A stretch of 64,000 nt of DNA, from NCBI GenBank assembly GCA_964423875.1, contig CAYRGS010000001.1, forward strand, positions 1 through 64,000, written 5' to 3'. A program made the translations under genes and the position numbers. This stretch comes from CAYRGS01 sp964423875. Lineage in GTDB: Bacteria; UBA8248; JACPRG01; G963555815. The notes under the pieces are model-generated. The model saw only the letters and a list, made by a program, of their open reading frames with translations, did not search any database and was not told the origin of the DNA. Shown in pieces: positions 17,629 to 26,583 of the stretch; the first letter of the stretch is position 1, and each line of letters opens with the position of its first letter.

Positions 17629-18519
17629 ATGAACCTGACACCCGGCGATAAGACGAACGTCCTCGTCCAGGCCCTGCCTTACATTCGCCGCTTCCACGGC
17701 AAGACTGTCGTCGTGAAATACGGCGGGGCCGCCATGGACCAGGCTGATCTGCGCGAATCCTTCGCCGAGGACGTGACCCTCCTGAGCTACATCGGCATCC
17801 GGACGGTCATCGTCCACGGCGGCGGCCCCCAAATCGGCGAGGTGCTGGAACGCCAGGGCAAAGAGACCCGGTTCGTCATGGGCCTCCGTGTCACCGACGA
17901 GGAGACGATGGATATTGTCTCCATGGTCCTGGGCGGCAAGGTGAACAAGGAGATCGTCGGCTGGATCAACGCACACGGCGGGCGCGCCGTTGGGCTCTCC
18001 GGTGTGGACGGGGGCACCCTTCAGACCCGCAAGCTCCAGATCGACCCCCCCGATGGCTGGGAGGGCGCGCCGCCGGATTTGGGCATGGTGGGAGAGATTC
18101 GGGAAGTTCGGACCGGCCTGTTGGAGCTTTTGACCGAAAGCGGATTCATCCCCGTCGTCGCACCGATGGGCGTCGGCGAAGACGGTGCGCTATACAACAT
18201 CAACGCGGATACGGCCGCCGGACACATCGCGGGCGCCCTGCGGGCCGAGAAGATCGTGGTGCTGACCGACGTTGCGGGAATCCAGGACGATGACGGCGGT
18301 CTCCTGACCTCTTTGGACAAAAACACGGTTCTGTCCCTTCAGAGCCGGGGCGTGATCGCCGGCGGAATGTTGCCCAAGGCGGACGCCTGTCTGCGGGCCC
18401 TGGAGGCCGGGGTCGCGAAGGCCCACATCATCGACGGCCGGGTCCCCCACTCGATCCTCCTGGAGGTTTTCACCGACCAGGGGATCGGGACGGAGATCGT
18501 CCTGGACCGGCGGGAGTAA
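17629..18519 (+). CDS. argB: Acetylglutamate kinase
   Basis: Phosphorylates N-acetylglutamate, the second step of arginine synthesis. It has 296 residues. Conserved amino-acid-kinase features are VVVKYGGAAM at the N-terminus, VIVHGGGPQIG, the N-acetylglutamate-binding NINADTAAGHIA and VLTDVAGI. The start at 17629 gives the family length and lies downstream of a good promoter; ATG 17584 overlaps the -10 box. The N-terminal helix typical of arginine-inhibited hexameric enzymes is present (VLVQALPYIRRFHGK), so feedback inhibition by arginine is plausible. It heads argB-argD-argF-argG. Confidence 0.95.
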   Translation: MNLTPGDKTNVLVQALPYIRRFHGKTVVVKYGGAAMDQADLRESFAEDVTLLSYIGIRTVIVHGGGPQIGEVLERQGKETRFVMGLRVTDEETMDIVSMVLGGKVNKEIVGWINAHGGRAVGLSGVDGGTLQTRKLQIDPPDGWEGAPPDLGMVGEIREVRTGLLELLTESGFIPVVAPMGVGEDGALYNINADTAAGHIAGALRAEKIVVLTDVAGIQDDDGGLLTSLDKNTVLSLQSRGVIAGGMLPKADACLRALEAGVAKAHIIDGRVPHSILLEVFTDQGIGTEIVLDRRE

Positions 18520-18574
18520 GAAGCGCCAATGCCTGTCTCGGGCGTTTGCCTTCGGACAGAGGGGAAGGGTCGAC

Positions 18575-19767
18575 ATGCCAACCGAAGATTACATCCGCGA
18601 AGCGGAAAAATACGTCGCCAAGACCTACGGCCGGTACGCCATGGTCCCCGTCCGGGGAAAGGACACCCGCCTCTGGGACGCAGACGGCAAGGAGTACACC
18701 GACTTCGTCGCGGGCTTGGCGGTCATCAACCTGGGACACTGCCACCCCAAGGTGGTCGAGGCCATCCGCGAGCAGGCGGGGACGCTGATCCACACCTCGA
18801 ACCTCTTTCACATCCCGCCCCAGATCGAGCTGGCGAAGCGGCTGGTGGAATCCTCTTTCGGCGACAAGGTCTTCTTCTGCAACAGCGGCGCCGAGGCCAA
18901 CGAGGCGGCCATCAAGCTGGCCCGCAAGTACAGCTTCGACAAGTACGACGAGGGCCGGGGTGACATCCTCACGATGCTGGACTCTTTTCACGGCCGGACG
19001 CTGGCGACCATCGCCGCCACGGGACAGGAGAAATTCCGCAAGGGTTTTTATCCGCCCTCTCCCGGATTCGTCCACGTCCCCTTCGACGATCTGGAGGCCG
19101 CCGAGGCCGCCGTGACCGACGCGACGTGCGCCGTCCTGGTGGAGCCGATCCAGGGGGAAGGGGGGGTCAACGTCCCGGGCGAGGGTTACCTGGCCGGCCT
19201 GCGCCGGCTGTGCGACGAGCGGGACCTGGTCCTCATCTTCGACGAGGTTCAGACGGGGATGGGCCGGACGGGAACGCTGTTCGCCTATGAGCAGGAAGGG
19301 GTCGAGCCGGACGCCATGACCCTCGCCAAATCCCTGGCAGGCGGGACGGCCATCGGGGCCCTGGTGGCTCGGGAACCTTTCATCTCCGCCCTGGGCCCCG
19401 GCACGCACGCCAGCACGTTCGGGGGAAATTTTCTGGCGACGGCGGCGGGCGTAGCGGCCATGGATGTTCTGGCGGAAGGGGGGCTTCTGGAGAACTGCCG
19501 GGAGATGGGCGCCTATCTTGTCTCCGGCCTGGAGACCCTCCGGGAAGGCCATTCCTGCATCCGGGAGATCCGGGGCTCGTCGGCGTCGAGCTCGACCACG
19601 ACGGCCCGGAATACGTCCTTCAGGCCATGGAGCGGGGGTTCCTGATCAACTGCACGATGGGCAACGTCCTCCGGTTCCTGCCGCCCTTGACGATCACCCA
19701 GGCCGACATCGACCGCCTCCTGGTCCTCCTGGACGAGATCCTCCCGGGGAAACCGGAGGCAGAATAG
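18575..19767 (+). CDS. argD: Acetylornithine aminotransferase, frameshifted near the 3' end
   Basis: PLP-dependent aminotransferase for the fourth step of arginine synthesis. The first 334 residues are normal: FCNSGAEANEAAIKLAR, LIFDEVQTGMGRTG, and the PLP lysine in TLAKSLAGG. At 19574-19576, within the expected IRGxGLLVGVEL block, the frame shifts. The upstream frame stops at 19645 while the proper ending (LVGVELDHDGPEY to GKPEAE) continues in the -1 frame to TAG at 19767. The missing length is 3n+1 bases; loss between GGGGC repeats is plausible. It may be a sequencing error, since the gene is otherwise conserved and its neighbours are intact. Four bases separate it from argF. Confidence 0.85.
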
Positions 19768-19770
19768 GGA

Positions 19771-20736
19771 ATGTCGCCCGTGAAGCACCTGGTGAGCCTG
19801 GACGACATCAGCGCGGAGGAGGTCCACGCCCTCTTCGAGCGGGTCGATGAGCTTTTGGAGGCCCGGAGCTCGGGGAAGACCGTCACCCCGCTTCGGGGCA
19901 AGACGCTCGCCATGATCTTCCGCAAACCCTCCACCCGGACCCGGATCTCCTTCCACGTGGGCATGAAGGAGCTGGGCGGCGATTCGATCATCCTTCGGGA
20001 GGATGAGATCCAGATCGGCCGCGGGGAGACCATCGCCGACACCGCCAGGGTCCTCTCACGATACGTGGACGGCGTCATGATCCGCACCTTCGACCCGGCC
20101 GATGTCGAGGGTCTGGCGAGGTTCGGGAGCATTCCGGTGATCAATGGCCTCACGGATCTGGAACACCCCTGCCAGGTCTTGACCGATCTCTACACCATCC
20201 GACAGAGATTCCCCGGGGGCCGGGGCCCCGAATGGACGGATTGCGGGATCGCCTATGTGGGGGACGGCAACAACGTGGCCAACTCCTGGCTTCTCGCGGC
20301 GGGAAAGCTGGGTCTGCGCTTCTCCCTGGCCGCGCCGCGGGCTCACCCGGCGAATCCGGACATCATCCGGCGCGCCCGGGACCTGGCGTCCGCCAGCGGC
20401 GCGAAGATCAAGATCGGCAACAACCCCGAAGAGGCTGTCCGGGAGGCCCATGTGATTTACACCGACACCTGGTTCAGCATGGGGGCCGAGAAGGAGCGCG
20501 CGGACCGGCTGTCGAGGTTCGAGGGCTTCCAGGTCAACGCCGGGCTCCTCGCCCTTGCCGATCCCGAGGCCATCGTCATGCATTGCCTCCCCGCCCACCG
20601 GGGCGAGGAGATCACCGACGAGGTTATGGACGGGCCGCAAAGCGTCGTCTTCGATCAGGCGGAAAACCGGCTTCACGTCCAGAAGGGGATTCTCGTCGAG
20701 GTGATGGCCAACGATCCGGAAGAGGGAATGCATTGA
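19771..20736 (+). CDS. argF: Ornithine carbamoyltransferase
   Basis: Makes citrulline from ornithine and carbamoyl phosphate. It has 321 residues. The carbamoyl-phosphate-binding motif is FRKPSTRTR, followed by HPCQVLTDL and the ornithine-side MHCLPAHRGEEI. FSMGAE corresponds to the SMG loop that contacts the amino acid, favouring OTCase over aspartate carbamoyltransferase. It is embedded between argD and argG and overlaps argG by four bases. Confidence 0.96.
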   Translation: MSPVKHLVSLDDISAEEVHALFERVDELLEARSSGKTVTPLRGKTLAMIFRKPSTRTRISFHVGMKELGGDSIILREDEIQIGRGETIADTARVLSRYVDGVMIRTFDPADVEGLARFGSIPVINGLTDLEHPCQVLTDLYTIRQRFPGGRGPEWTDCGIAYVGDGNNVANSWLLAAGKLGLRFSLAAPRAHPANPDIIRRARDLASASGAKIKIGNNPEEAVREAHVIYTDTWFSMGAEKERADRLSRFEGFQVNAGLLALADPEAIVMHCLPAHRGEEITDEVMDGPQSVVFDQAENRLHVQKGILVEVMANDPEEGMH

Positions 20737-21953
20737 GCCAAGACGTGAGCAAAATTGTCCTGGCCTACTCGGGCGGGCTCGACACTTCGGTCATCATCCA
20801 GTGGCTCCGGGAGACCTACGGATGCCCGGTCGTCGCCTTCGTCGCGGATGTCGGCCAGGGGGAGGATCTGGAGGCCGTCCGCGAAAAGGCCCTAAAGACC
20901 GGGGCGGAGGAATGTTTCGTGGAGGACCTCCGCGAGGAGTTCGTCCGGGACTACGTTTTCCCCATCATCCGCGCGGGGGCCGTCTACGAGGGGGGATACC
21001 TGCTGGGGACATCCATCGCCCGGCCCCTCATCGCCAAGGCCCAGATGGACCTCGCCCGCCGCGTCGGAGCCCACGCCGTCGCGCACGGGGCCACCGGCAA
21101 GGGCAACGACCAGGTCCGCTTCGAGCTGACCTACCTGGCCGTCGATCCGAAGATCCAGATCATCGCCCCCTGGCGGGAATGGGACTTCAAGGGCCGGGAG
21201 GACCTGGTCGCCTACGCGAAGTCCCACGGCATCCCGGTCCCCGTCACGAAGGAAAGGCCCTACAGCACGGACCGCAATCTCCTCCACCTCAGCTTCGAGG
21301 GCGGCATCCTGGAGGATCCCTGGTCCGAGGCCCCGGAGGACATGTATGTCCTGACGGTCTCGCCCGAGAAGGCCCCCGACAGGCCCGAGTACGTCGAGAT
21401 CGAGTTCGAGCGGGGCGACCCGGTGGCCGTAAACGGCGAGGCGTATACGCCGGCGAGCCTCCTGGCCCGGCTCAACGACCTGGCGGGCGCGCACGGGATC
21501 GGCCGGGTCGATTTGGTGGAGAACCGCTTCGTCGGCATCAAGTCGAGGGGGGTCTACGAGACCCCGGGCGGGACCCTCCTGCACGCCGCGCGCTCAGGCC
21601 TGGAGTCCATCGTCCTGGATCGGGAGGCGCTCCACCTGCGCGACCAGTTCATGCCGAAATACGCCGAGCAGGTCTACTACGGCTTCTGGTTCGCGCCCGA
21701 GCGGGAGATGATCCAGGCGGCGGTGGACAAGGCGGCGGAGACCGTTACGGGGACGGTCCGGATGAAGCTGTTCAAGGGCTCGTGCGCGGTCGTCGGCCGA
21801 AAGGCCCCCCGCTCCCTCTACAGCGGCGACCACGCCACGTTCGAAGCCGATGAGGTCTACGACCAGCGCCACGCGGAGGGTTTCATCCGCCTCAACGCCC
21901 TGCGCCTGATGATGCGCGCGGCGGTTGAGGGTGAAAAACCGCAAGAGGAATAA
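20733..21953 (+). CDS. argG: Argininosuccinate synthase
   Basis: Condenses citrulline and aspartate with ATP. It has 406 residues from a TTG start at 20733, chosen because AGAGGG at 20721-20726 is well placed and it overlaps the argF stop (TTGA); a GTG at 20745 is the alternative. The ATP-pyrophosphatase P-loop is LAYSGGLDTSV, and GATGKGNDQVRFE is the conserved aspartate/citrulline region. It is the last gene of the operon; argH is not in the window. Downstream, argG converges with secF across 80 bases containing only a 5-bp stem (21978-21991) without a T run. Confidence 0.96.
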   Translation: MSQDVSKIVLAYSGGLDTSVIIQWLRETYGCPVVAFVADVGQGEDLEAVREKALKTGAEECFVEDLREEFVRDYVFPIIRAGAVYEGGYLLGTSIARPLIAKAQMDLARRVGAHAVAHGATGKGNDQVRFELTYLAVDPKIQIIAPWREWDFKGREDLVAYAKSHGIPVPVTKERPYSTDRNLLHLSFEGGILEDPWSEAPEDMYVLTVSPEKAPDRPEYVEIEFERGDPVAVNGEAYTPASLLARLNDLAGAHGIGRVDLVENRFVGIKSRGVYETPGGTLLHAARSGLESIVLDREALHLRDQFMPKYAEQVYYGFWFAPEREMIQAAVDKAAETVTGTVRMKLFKGSCAVVGRKAPRSLYSGDHATFEADEVYDQRHAEGFIRLNALRLMMRAAVEGEKPQEE

Positions 21954-22033
21954 ATTCTTGGCGAAGGTTTGAGACGCGACCCGTTTGGGTCTGTCGCCCC
22001 ACTCTCCCTCGAAAGCTTTAAATCTTGCGCGGA

Positions 22034-22966
22034 TTACGCGCCTTTTTTCCGCTTCCGAAGGGACGTGGCGGCGGCCTGGGCCGGCGTCCAGGCGAGGATG
22101 ATGGGCGCGGCGATGTAGATCGAGGAATACGTCCCGGCGAGGATGCCGACCAGAAGCGCGAAGGTGAACCCGCGGATGACCTCGCCCCCGTAGAAATAAA
22201 GCGCCAGGACAACGAACAACGTCGTTCCCGACGTGAGGATCGTCCGGCTGATCGTCTGGTTGATGCTGATGTTGATCAGCTCCCCGATGGACTCCTTGCG
22301 GAGGCTTTTCAGGTTCTCGCGGATGCGGTCGAACACGACGATGGTGTCGTTCAGCGAGTAGCCGATGATGGTCAGGATCGCCGCGATGACCGGAAGCGTG
22401 AATTCCAGGTCCAGGACGACGAAGGCCGCGATGGTGATCAGGATGTCGTGCGCCAGGGCGGCGATGGCGGCGACGGCGAACCGGAACTCGAAGCGCCACG
22501 AGATGTAAATCAGGATCCCGATCATCGCGTAGAGCATGGCCAGCAGGGCCTTCCGCCTGAGGTCCGCGCCCACGGTGGGGCCCACCGTTTCCACGCGCCG
22601 CACCTCGAAGGCGTCCTTTCCGCCGAACGTCTCGGCCAGGCTCTTCCGGATGAGTCCCGACAGCTCGCTCAACTCCACGCTGGACTTCTCCACGCGGATC
22701 AGAACCTCCCGCGGATCCCCGAACTCCTGAACCACGGCCTCACCGACCCTCAGCTTTCCCATGGCCTCCCGGACGAGACCGATCGGCTTCGGCGACTCAA
22801 ACCGGACCTGGACCATTGTTCCCCCGAGAAAGTCGATCCCGAAGTTCGGTCCGCTGCGGAGGAGGAGCGCCGCGACCCCCACCAGAAGCGCCACGCTCGA
22901 AAGCATGAGTGCGTGCTTGCGCAAACCGATGAAATTGATTCTGGAGTCGGGGTTGAAGAACTGCAC
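22034..22966 (-). CDS. secF: Protein translocase subunit SecF
   Basis: Proton-motive-force-driven partner of SecD that helps pull secreted proteins across the inner membrane. It has 310 residues with six membrane segments. Markers are the N-terminal GIDFLGGTMVQVRF and YSLNDTIVVFDRIREN in the fourth transmembrane region, and SGTTLFVVLALYFYGG near the end. The start is GTG at 22966, preceded by AGAGGAAA. It begins 19 bases after the secD stop. It is the last gene of yajC-secD-secF. Confidence 0.96.
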   Translation of the reverse strand: MQFFNPDSRINFIGLRKHALMLSSVALLVGVAALLLRSGPNFGIDFLGGTMVQVRFESPKPIGLVREAMGKLRVGEAVVQEFGDPREVLIRVEKSSVELSELSGLIRKSLAETFGGKDAFEVRRVETVGPTVGADLRRKALLAMLYAMIGILIYISWRFEFRFAVAAIAALAHDILITIAAFVVLDLEFTLPVIAAILTIIGYSLNDTIVVFDRIRENLKSLRKESIGELINISINQTISRTILTSGTTLFVVLALYFYGGEVIRGFTFALLVGILAGTYSSIYIAAPIILAWTPAQAAATSLRKRKKGA

Positions 22967-22985
22967 GGGGGTTTCCTCTATGCTC

Positions 22986-24704
22986 CTAAATGCTGAGCGC
23001 GCGCACCTCGCGGCGGTTCAGTATCCTATCGAACACCACCCGGGTCACGAAGACGGCGGTGAACATGCTGGCCCCGATTCCGACCGAGAGCGTGACGGCG
23101 AACCCCCGGACCGGACCGGTTCCGAATTGGAGGAGGACAAGCGCTGCGATCAGGGTCGTCACGTTGGCGTCCAGAATGGTGAGGAAGGCCCGGCCGTAGC
23201 CCTGGTCCACCGCCGCCCGGATCGTCTTGCCCAGGCGGAGCTCCTCTCGGATGCGCTCGAAGATCAGGACGTTGGCGTCCACGGCCATGCCCACGGTGAG
23301 GATCAGCCCGGCGATTCCGGGCAGGGTCAACGTGGCGCCGAATCCCGCCAGAACCCCCATGATGATGACCAGGTTCAGGACCAGGGCCAGGTTGGCCAGG
23401 AATCCCGAAAGCCCGTAGTAGACCACCATGAAGATGAGGACCACGATGCCGCCGACGATGATCGCGACGATCCCCGCGCGGATCGAGTCCCGCCCGAGCG
23501 AGGGGCCCACCGTCCGCTCCTCGAGGATCTTCACCGGGGCCGGCAGGGCGCCCGCCCGCAGGACGATGGCCAAGTCGCGGGCCTCTTCATCGGAGAAGCT
23601 CCCGGAGATGATCGCGCTCCCCCCACTGATGCGCTCCTGAATCACCGGGGCCGAGTAGATGCGCTTGTCCAGGACGATGGCGAGGCGTTTGCCGACGTTG
23701 GCGGAGGTGATCCGATCGAAAATCCGTGACCCCCGGCCGTCGAACCGGACGGAAACCTGCGGCTGGCTGAACTGGCCGAATTCCACGCGCGCGTCCAACA
23801 GGGAGTTCCCTGTCAAAACGGTCCGGCGCTTGAGCAGGAAGGGGGTTCGGCGTTCAACCTTGCGGGTTTTCCGGTTGATGATCGGCTGGTAGAGGATCTC
23901 GCTGCCGGGTGGGACGCGGCCCGTGAGCGCGTCCTCGACGCTGTTCCGATCGTCCACCAGCTTGAACTCCAGCAGGGCCGTTTGGCCGATGAGGCGCTTG
24001 GCCCGCTCCGGGTCCTTGATGCCCGGAAGCTGGATGACGAGCCGCCGGTCCCCCTGCCGGATGAGGCTGGGCTCGGACACGCCGAACTGGTCAATCCGGT
24101 TTCGCATGGTCTCGAGCGCCTGGCGGACCGCCAGGTCCTTCACCCGGACCTTGGCCTCGGAGGCCATCTCGATGAGGTGGGTGTTCCCCTTTTCGCGCTC
24201 CATCCGGAGATCGGGGAAGCCCTGAACCACGGTCGAGACTTTCTTGAAGTCCCCCTTTTCCGGCAGCGTAACCTTCAGGACGTCACCCTCGCGCGAGAAA
24301 TTCACGTACTTCACGCCCTTTCGGTTCAGACGGCCGCGGATCTCGCCGAAGGCGCGCTCCATGGAACCTTCGATAGCTTTTTCGGCCTCAACCTCCAGGA
24401 CGAGGTGCATCCCGCCCTGGAGGTCCAGTCCCAGCTTGATGGTCTTGTTCAGGGGCAGGGCGTACCAGAGCGAAGTAGCCAGTATCAGGATAATGAGCCC
24501 AATCTTCCAGATAAAAGGCGATTTCATGTCCCCGAACATTCCAAACCGCTGCGCGACCAAGAACGCGATACCCAGGGAGACGAGAGCCGACATCGCTTTC
24601 ATGAGCGTCGAGTCGGTTCCGACTTGGTAGATGGCGACCCCAAGGCCCAGAAGTGCCCCCACCAGGACAAGGAGCCCGATTTTCCAGGCAAAAGGCGATT
24701 TCAT
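22986..24704 (-). CDS. secD: Protein translocase subunit SecD with duplicated N-terminal segment
   Basis: Large SecDF subunit, 572 residues from ATG 24704. The family core begins at residue 60 (MKSPFIWKIGLIILI), followed by KLGLDLQGGMHLVLEVE, the P1 periplasmic domain, and membrane segments with NVLIFERIREELR. The first 59 residues are extra: they start with MKSPFAWKIGLLVLVG, a near copy of residues 60-74, then add two more hydrophobic helices. The DNA also repeats (29 of 33 bases, 24672-24704 against 24495-24527). Both ATGs have purine-rich sites upstream (AGGG; GGGGAC), so the normal start at 24527 (513 residues) is also possible. Confidence 0.95.
   Translation of the reverse strand: MKSPFAWKIGLLVLVGALLGLGVAIYQVGTDSTLMKAMSALVSLGIAFLVAQRFGMFGDMKSPFIWKIGLIILILATSLWYALPLNKTIKLGLDLQGGMHLVLEVEAEKAIEGSMERAFGEIRGRLNRKGVKYVNFSREGDVLKVTLPEKGDFKKVSTVVQGFPDLRMEREKGNTHLIEMASEAKVRVKDLAVRQALETMRNRIDQFGVSEPSLIRQGDRRLVIQLPGIKDPERAKRLIGQTALLEFKLVDDRNSVEDALTGRVPPGSEILYQPIINRKTRKVERRTPFLLKRRTVLTGNSLLDARVEFGQFSQPQVSVRFDGRGSRIFDRITSANVGKRLAIVLDKRIYSAPVIQERISGGSAIISGSFSDEEARDLAIVLRAGALPAPVKILEERTVGPSLGRDSIRAGIVAIIVGGIVVLIFMVVYYGLSGFLANLALVLNLVIIMGVLAGFGATLTLPGIAGLILTVGMAVDANVLIFERIREELRLGKTIRAAVDQGYGRAFLTILDANVTTLIAALVLLQFGTGPVRGFAVTLSVGIGASMFTAVFVTRVVFDRILNRREVRALSI
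24495..24704 (-). repeat. Direct repeat at the secD 5' end
   Basis: A 33-base segment at 24672-24704 recurs at 24495-24527 with four mismatches, in the same frame and orientation. Each copy encodes a start codon plus the first residues of a SecD-like transmembrane helix. The spacing is 177 bases (59 codons), so the frame is preserved. It looks like an old tandem duplication whose inter-copy region has become extra membrane sequence. Confidence 0.85.
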
Positions 24705-24913
24705 AGCCCTGGTCTCACACTCCGCGCTCGGTCTGGAAATGATAGGTGGAAAAAGTCATGTGAAATGGGGGAATCCATCAAAAAGGAAGGGCCGGTGCGG
24801 GTCCCGGCCCGGGATGGCGAGGCACCCCCGCTTCGCCCGGGGCGGGGCGGAGCGGAAAATGAGCGGCGCGTTCCCCCCCCGTCCGTTATCGGCGGAGCGG
24901 GAAGGACGCCGCC

Positions 24914-25294
24914 CTACTCGTCGTCATCGTCCTCATCATCCTTGCCGCCGTCCTCTTTGGACTTCGGCCCGCCGCCTCTGCCGACCACCGAGGAGATATT
25001 GGACCGCTGGACGCGAACGCGAACGTTTTCCGCGATATCGAGCCAGACCTTGTCTTCCCGGATCTTGGAGACGACCCCGAAGAGCCCTCCGGAGGTCAAC
25101 ACTTGATCGCCCGGGGCCAGCCCGTCCAGCATCCTCCGGTGTTCGGCCTGTTTCTTCTGCTGCGGGCGGATCATCAGAAAATACATGATGGCGAAGATCA
25201 TGCCGAAAACAACAATCATCTGCCCGAAGCCGCCACCCCCGGGCCCGCCGCCTCCGGTCCCTCCACCGAGCGCATATGCTGTATCAACCCACAC
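24914..25294 (-). CDS. yajC: Preprotein translocase accessory protein YajC
   Basis: Single-pass inner-membrane protein that associates with SecDF. It has 126 residues: a Gly-rich N-terminus, one transmembrane helix (about 25-43), the family motif YFLMIRPQQKKQAEHRRML and then GDQVLTSGGLFGVVSKI. An acidic tail (KDDEDDDDE) ends the protein. The start is GTG at 25294 with AGGAG upstream. The 209 bases to secD contain nothing recognisable. It heads the sec block behind a TTGACA promoter. Confidence 0.93.
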   Translation of the reverse strand: MWVDTAYALGGGTGGGGPGGGGFGQMIVVFGMIFAIMYFLMIRPQQKKQAEHRRMLDGLAPGDQVLTSGGLFGVVSKIREDKVWLDIAENVRVRVQRSNISSVVGRGGGPKSKEDGGKDDEDDDDE

Positions 25295-25351
25295 TGGTCA
25301 ATCTCCTCATCAGCCGCTGTCCGTCCCGGCGGCATTCATGGAAACCGTACT

Positions 25352-25380
25352 TTACTATCAGACAAGCCTCCGGGTGTCAA
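25352..25380 (-). promoter_or_regulatory. Candidate promoter for yajC-secD-secF
   Basis: On the minus strand, a perfect TTGACA (25375-25380), a 17-base spacer and TAGTAA (25352-25357) lie between tgt and yajC. It would allow the sec genes to be transcribed independently of tgt. The -35 is strong and the -10 is moderate. Confidence 0.5.
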
Positions 25381-25419
25381 TCGGGACGTGGCCGTTCACG
25401 GCCCCCCACCTTCTTCCAC

Positions 25420-26562
25420 TCAAGGGGTCCCGGTGTCCTCCGAGACGGCCTCAAGCCACCGCTTCGCCACGGCGTCCACGCCTCCCGAGCGGATTCCCTC
25501 TCTCAGCTCGGCCAGTATCCGGTTGTAAAAGAACAGGTTATGCAGCGTGTTCAGCCGCAGGACCAGGATTTCTTGGGAGACGAACAGGTGCCGGAGGTAG
25601 GCCCGGGTGAAGCGCTGACACGCATAGCAGCCGCAGTCGGGGTCCACCGGGCCCGGGTCTTCCCGGTGCCGGGCGTTCTTGATCATCACCCGGCCCTGGG
25701 TGGTGAACAGGCATCCGTTCCGCGCGTTGCGGGTCGGCATGACGCAATCGAACAGGTCCACGCCGGCCAGGACGCCCCGGACCAAGTCCTCGGGTGTGCC
25801 GATCCCCATCCAGTACCGGGGTTTTTTTGAGGGCAGAACCTCCATGGCATGCTCGGCCATTTCGTACATCAGCCCCTTGGGCTCCCCCAGGCAAAGGCCT
25901 CCGACGGCGTATCCCGGCAGGTTCAGGGTGACGAGCGCCTCTGCGCTTCGCCGTCGCTCATCGGGTAGGACGCCGCCCTGGACGATTCCGAACAGCGCCC
26001 CTTTCCCGGCCGGCCCGGCGGCGTGAGCGTTGTACGCCTCGAGGCCTCGCCGCGCCCATTCCGTTGTCACAGCGACCGAGCGCCGGGTGCGGTCTTCGCC
26101 GCACGGGTACGGCACCGGGTCGTCCAGGGGCATCAGGATGTCTGAGCCCAGGGCGTGCTGGATCTCGATGACCCGCTCCGGCGAGAACCGGTGGCGGCTG
26201 CCGTCCAGATGGGACTGGAACTCGACGCCGTCCTCGGAGACGCGCGCCAACCCCTTGAGGCTGAAGGCCTGAAAGCCCCCGCTGTCGGTCAGGATGGGCC
26301 GGTCCCACCGCATGAACCGGTGGAGCCCCCCCTGTGCGCGGATCAGCTCGTGGCCCGGGCGCAGGAACAAGTGGTAGGTGTTGGCGACGATGATCCCCGT
26401 TCCGACCTCGCGCAGTTCGTCCGGGGTCAGGGTTTTGACGGCGGCTTGCGTGCCGACGGCCATGAAGGCCGGCGTCTCGACCACTCCATGGGCCGTCCGC
26501 AAGCGCCCGGTTCTGGCCTTTCCGCCGACGGCCCGGGACTGGATTTCGAAGAAAAAGCTCAA
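25420..26562 (-). CDS. tgt: Bacterial tRNA-guanine transglycosylase
   Basis: Exchanges G34 of GUN-anticodon tRNAs for preQ1 on the way to queuosine. It has 380 residues. Asp93 (LTDSGGF) and the nucleophile Asp272 (FDCVMPTRNARNG) are present, as are the zinc ligands Cys310, Cys312, Cys315 and His341. The substrate-pocket motif that is usually FDECTP reads LDDPVP here (Asp147-Asp148-Pro149), so the pocket cysteine is replaced by proline. The start is TTG at 26562, without a clear ribosome-binding site; no ATG fits. tgt before yajC-secDF is a classic order. It starts 21 bases after the mlaF-like stop. Confidence 0.93.
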   Translation of the reverse strand: MSFFFEIQSRAVGGKARTGRLRTAHGVVETPAFMAVGTQAAVKTLTPDELREVGTGIIVANTYHLFLRPGHELIRAQGGLHRFMRWDRPILTDSGGFQAFSLKGLARVSEDGVEFQSHLDGSRHRFSPERVIEIQHALGSDILMPLDDPVPYPCGEDRTRRSVAVTTEWARRGLEAYNAHAAGPAGKGALFGIVQGGVLPDERRRSAEALVTLNLPGYAVGGLCLGEPKGLMYEMAEHAMEVLPSKKPRYWMGIGTPEDLVRGVLAGVDLFDCVMPTRNARNGCLFTTQGRVMIKNARHREDPGPVDPDCGCYACQRFTRAYLRHLFVSQEILVLRLNTLHNLFFYNRILAELREGIRSGGVDAVAKRWLEAVSEDTGTP

Positions 26563-26583
26563 AAGAGTCGATGTCCGTCCGGC

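Noticed and set aside
21976..21991. Hairpin between argG and secF as a terminator
   Set aside because: Only a 5-bp stem (GACCC/GGGTC) without a T run on either strand; not strong enough to call.
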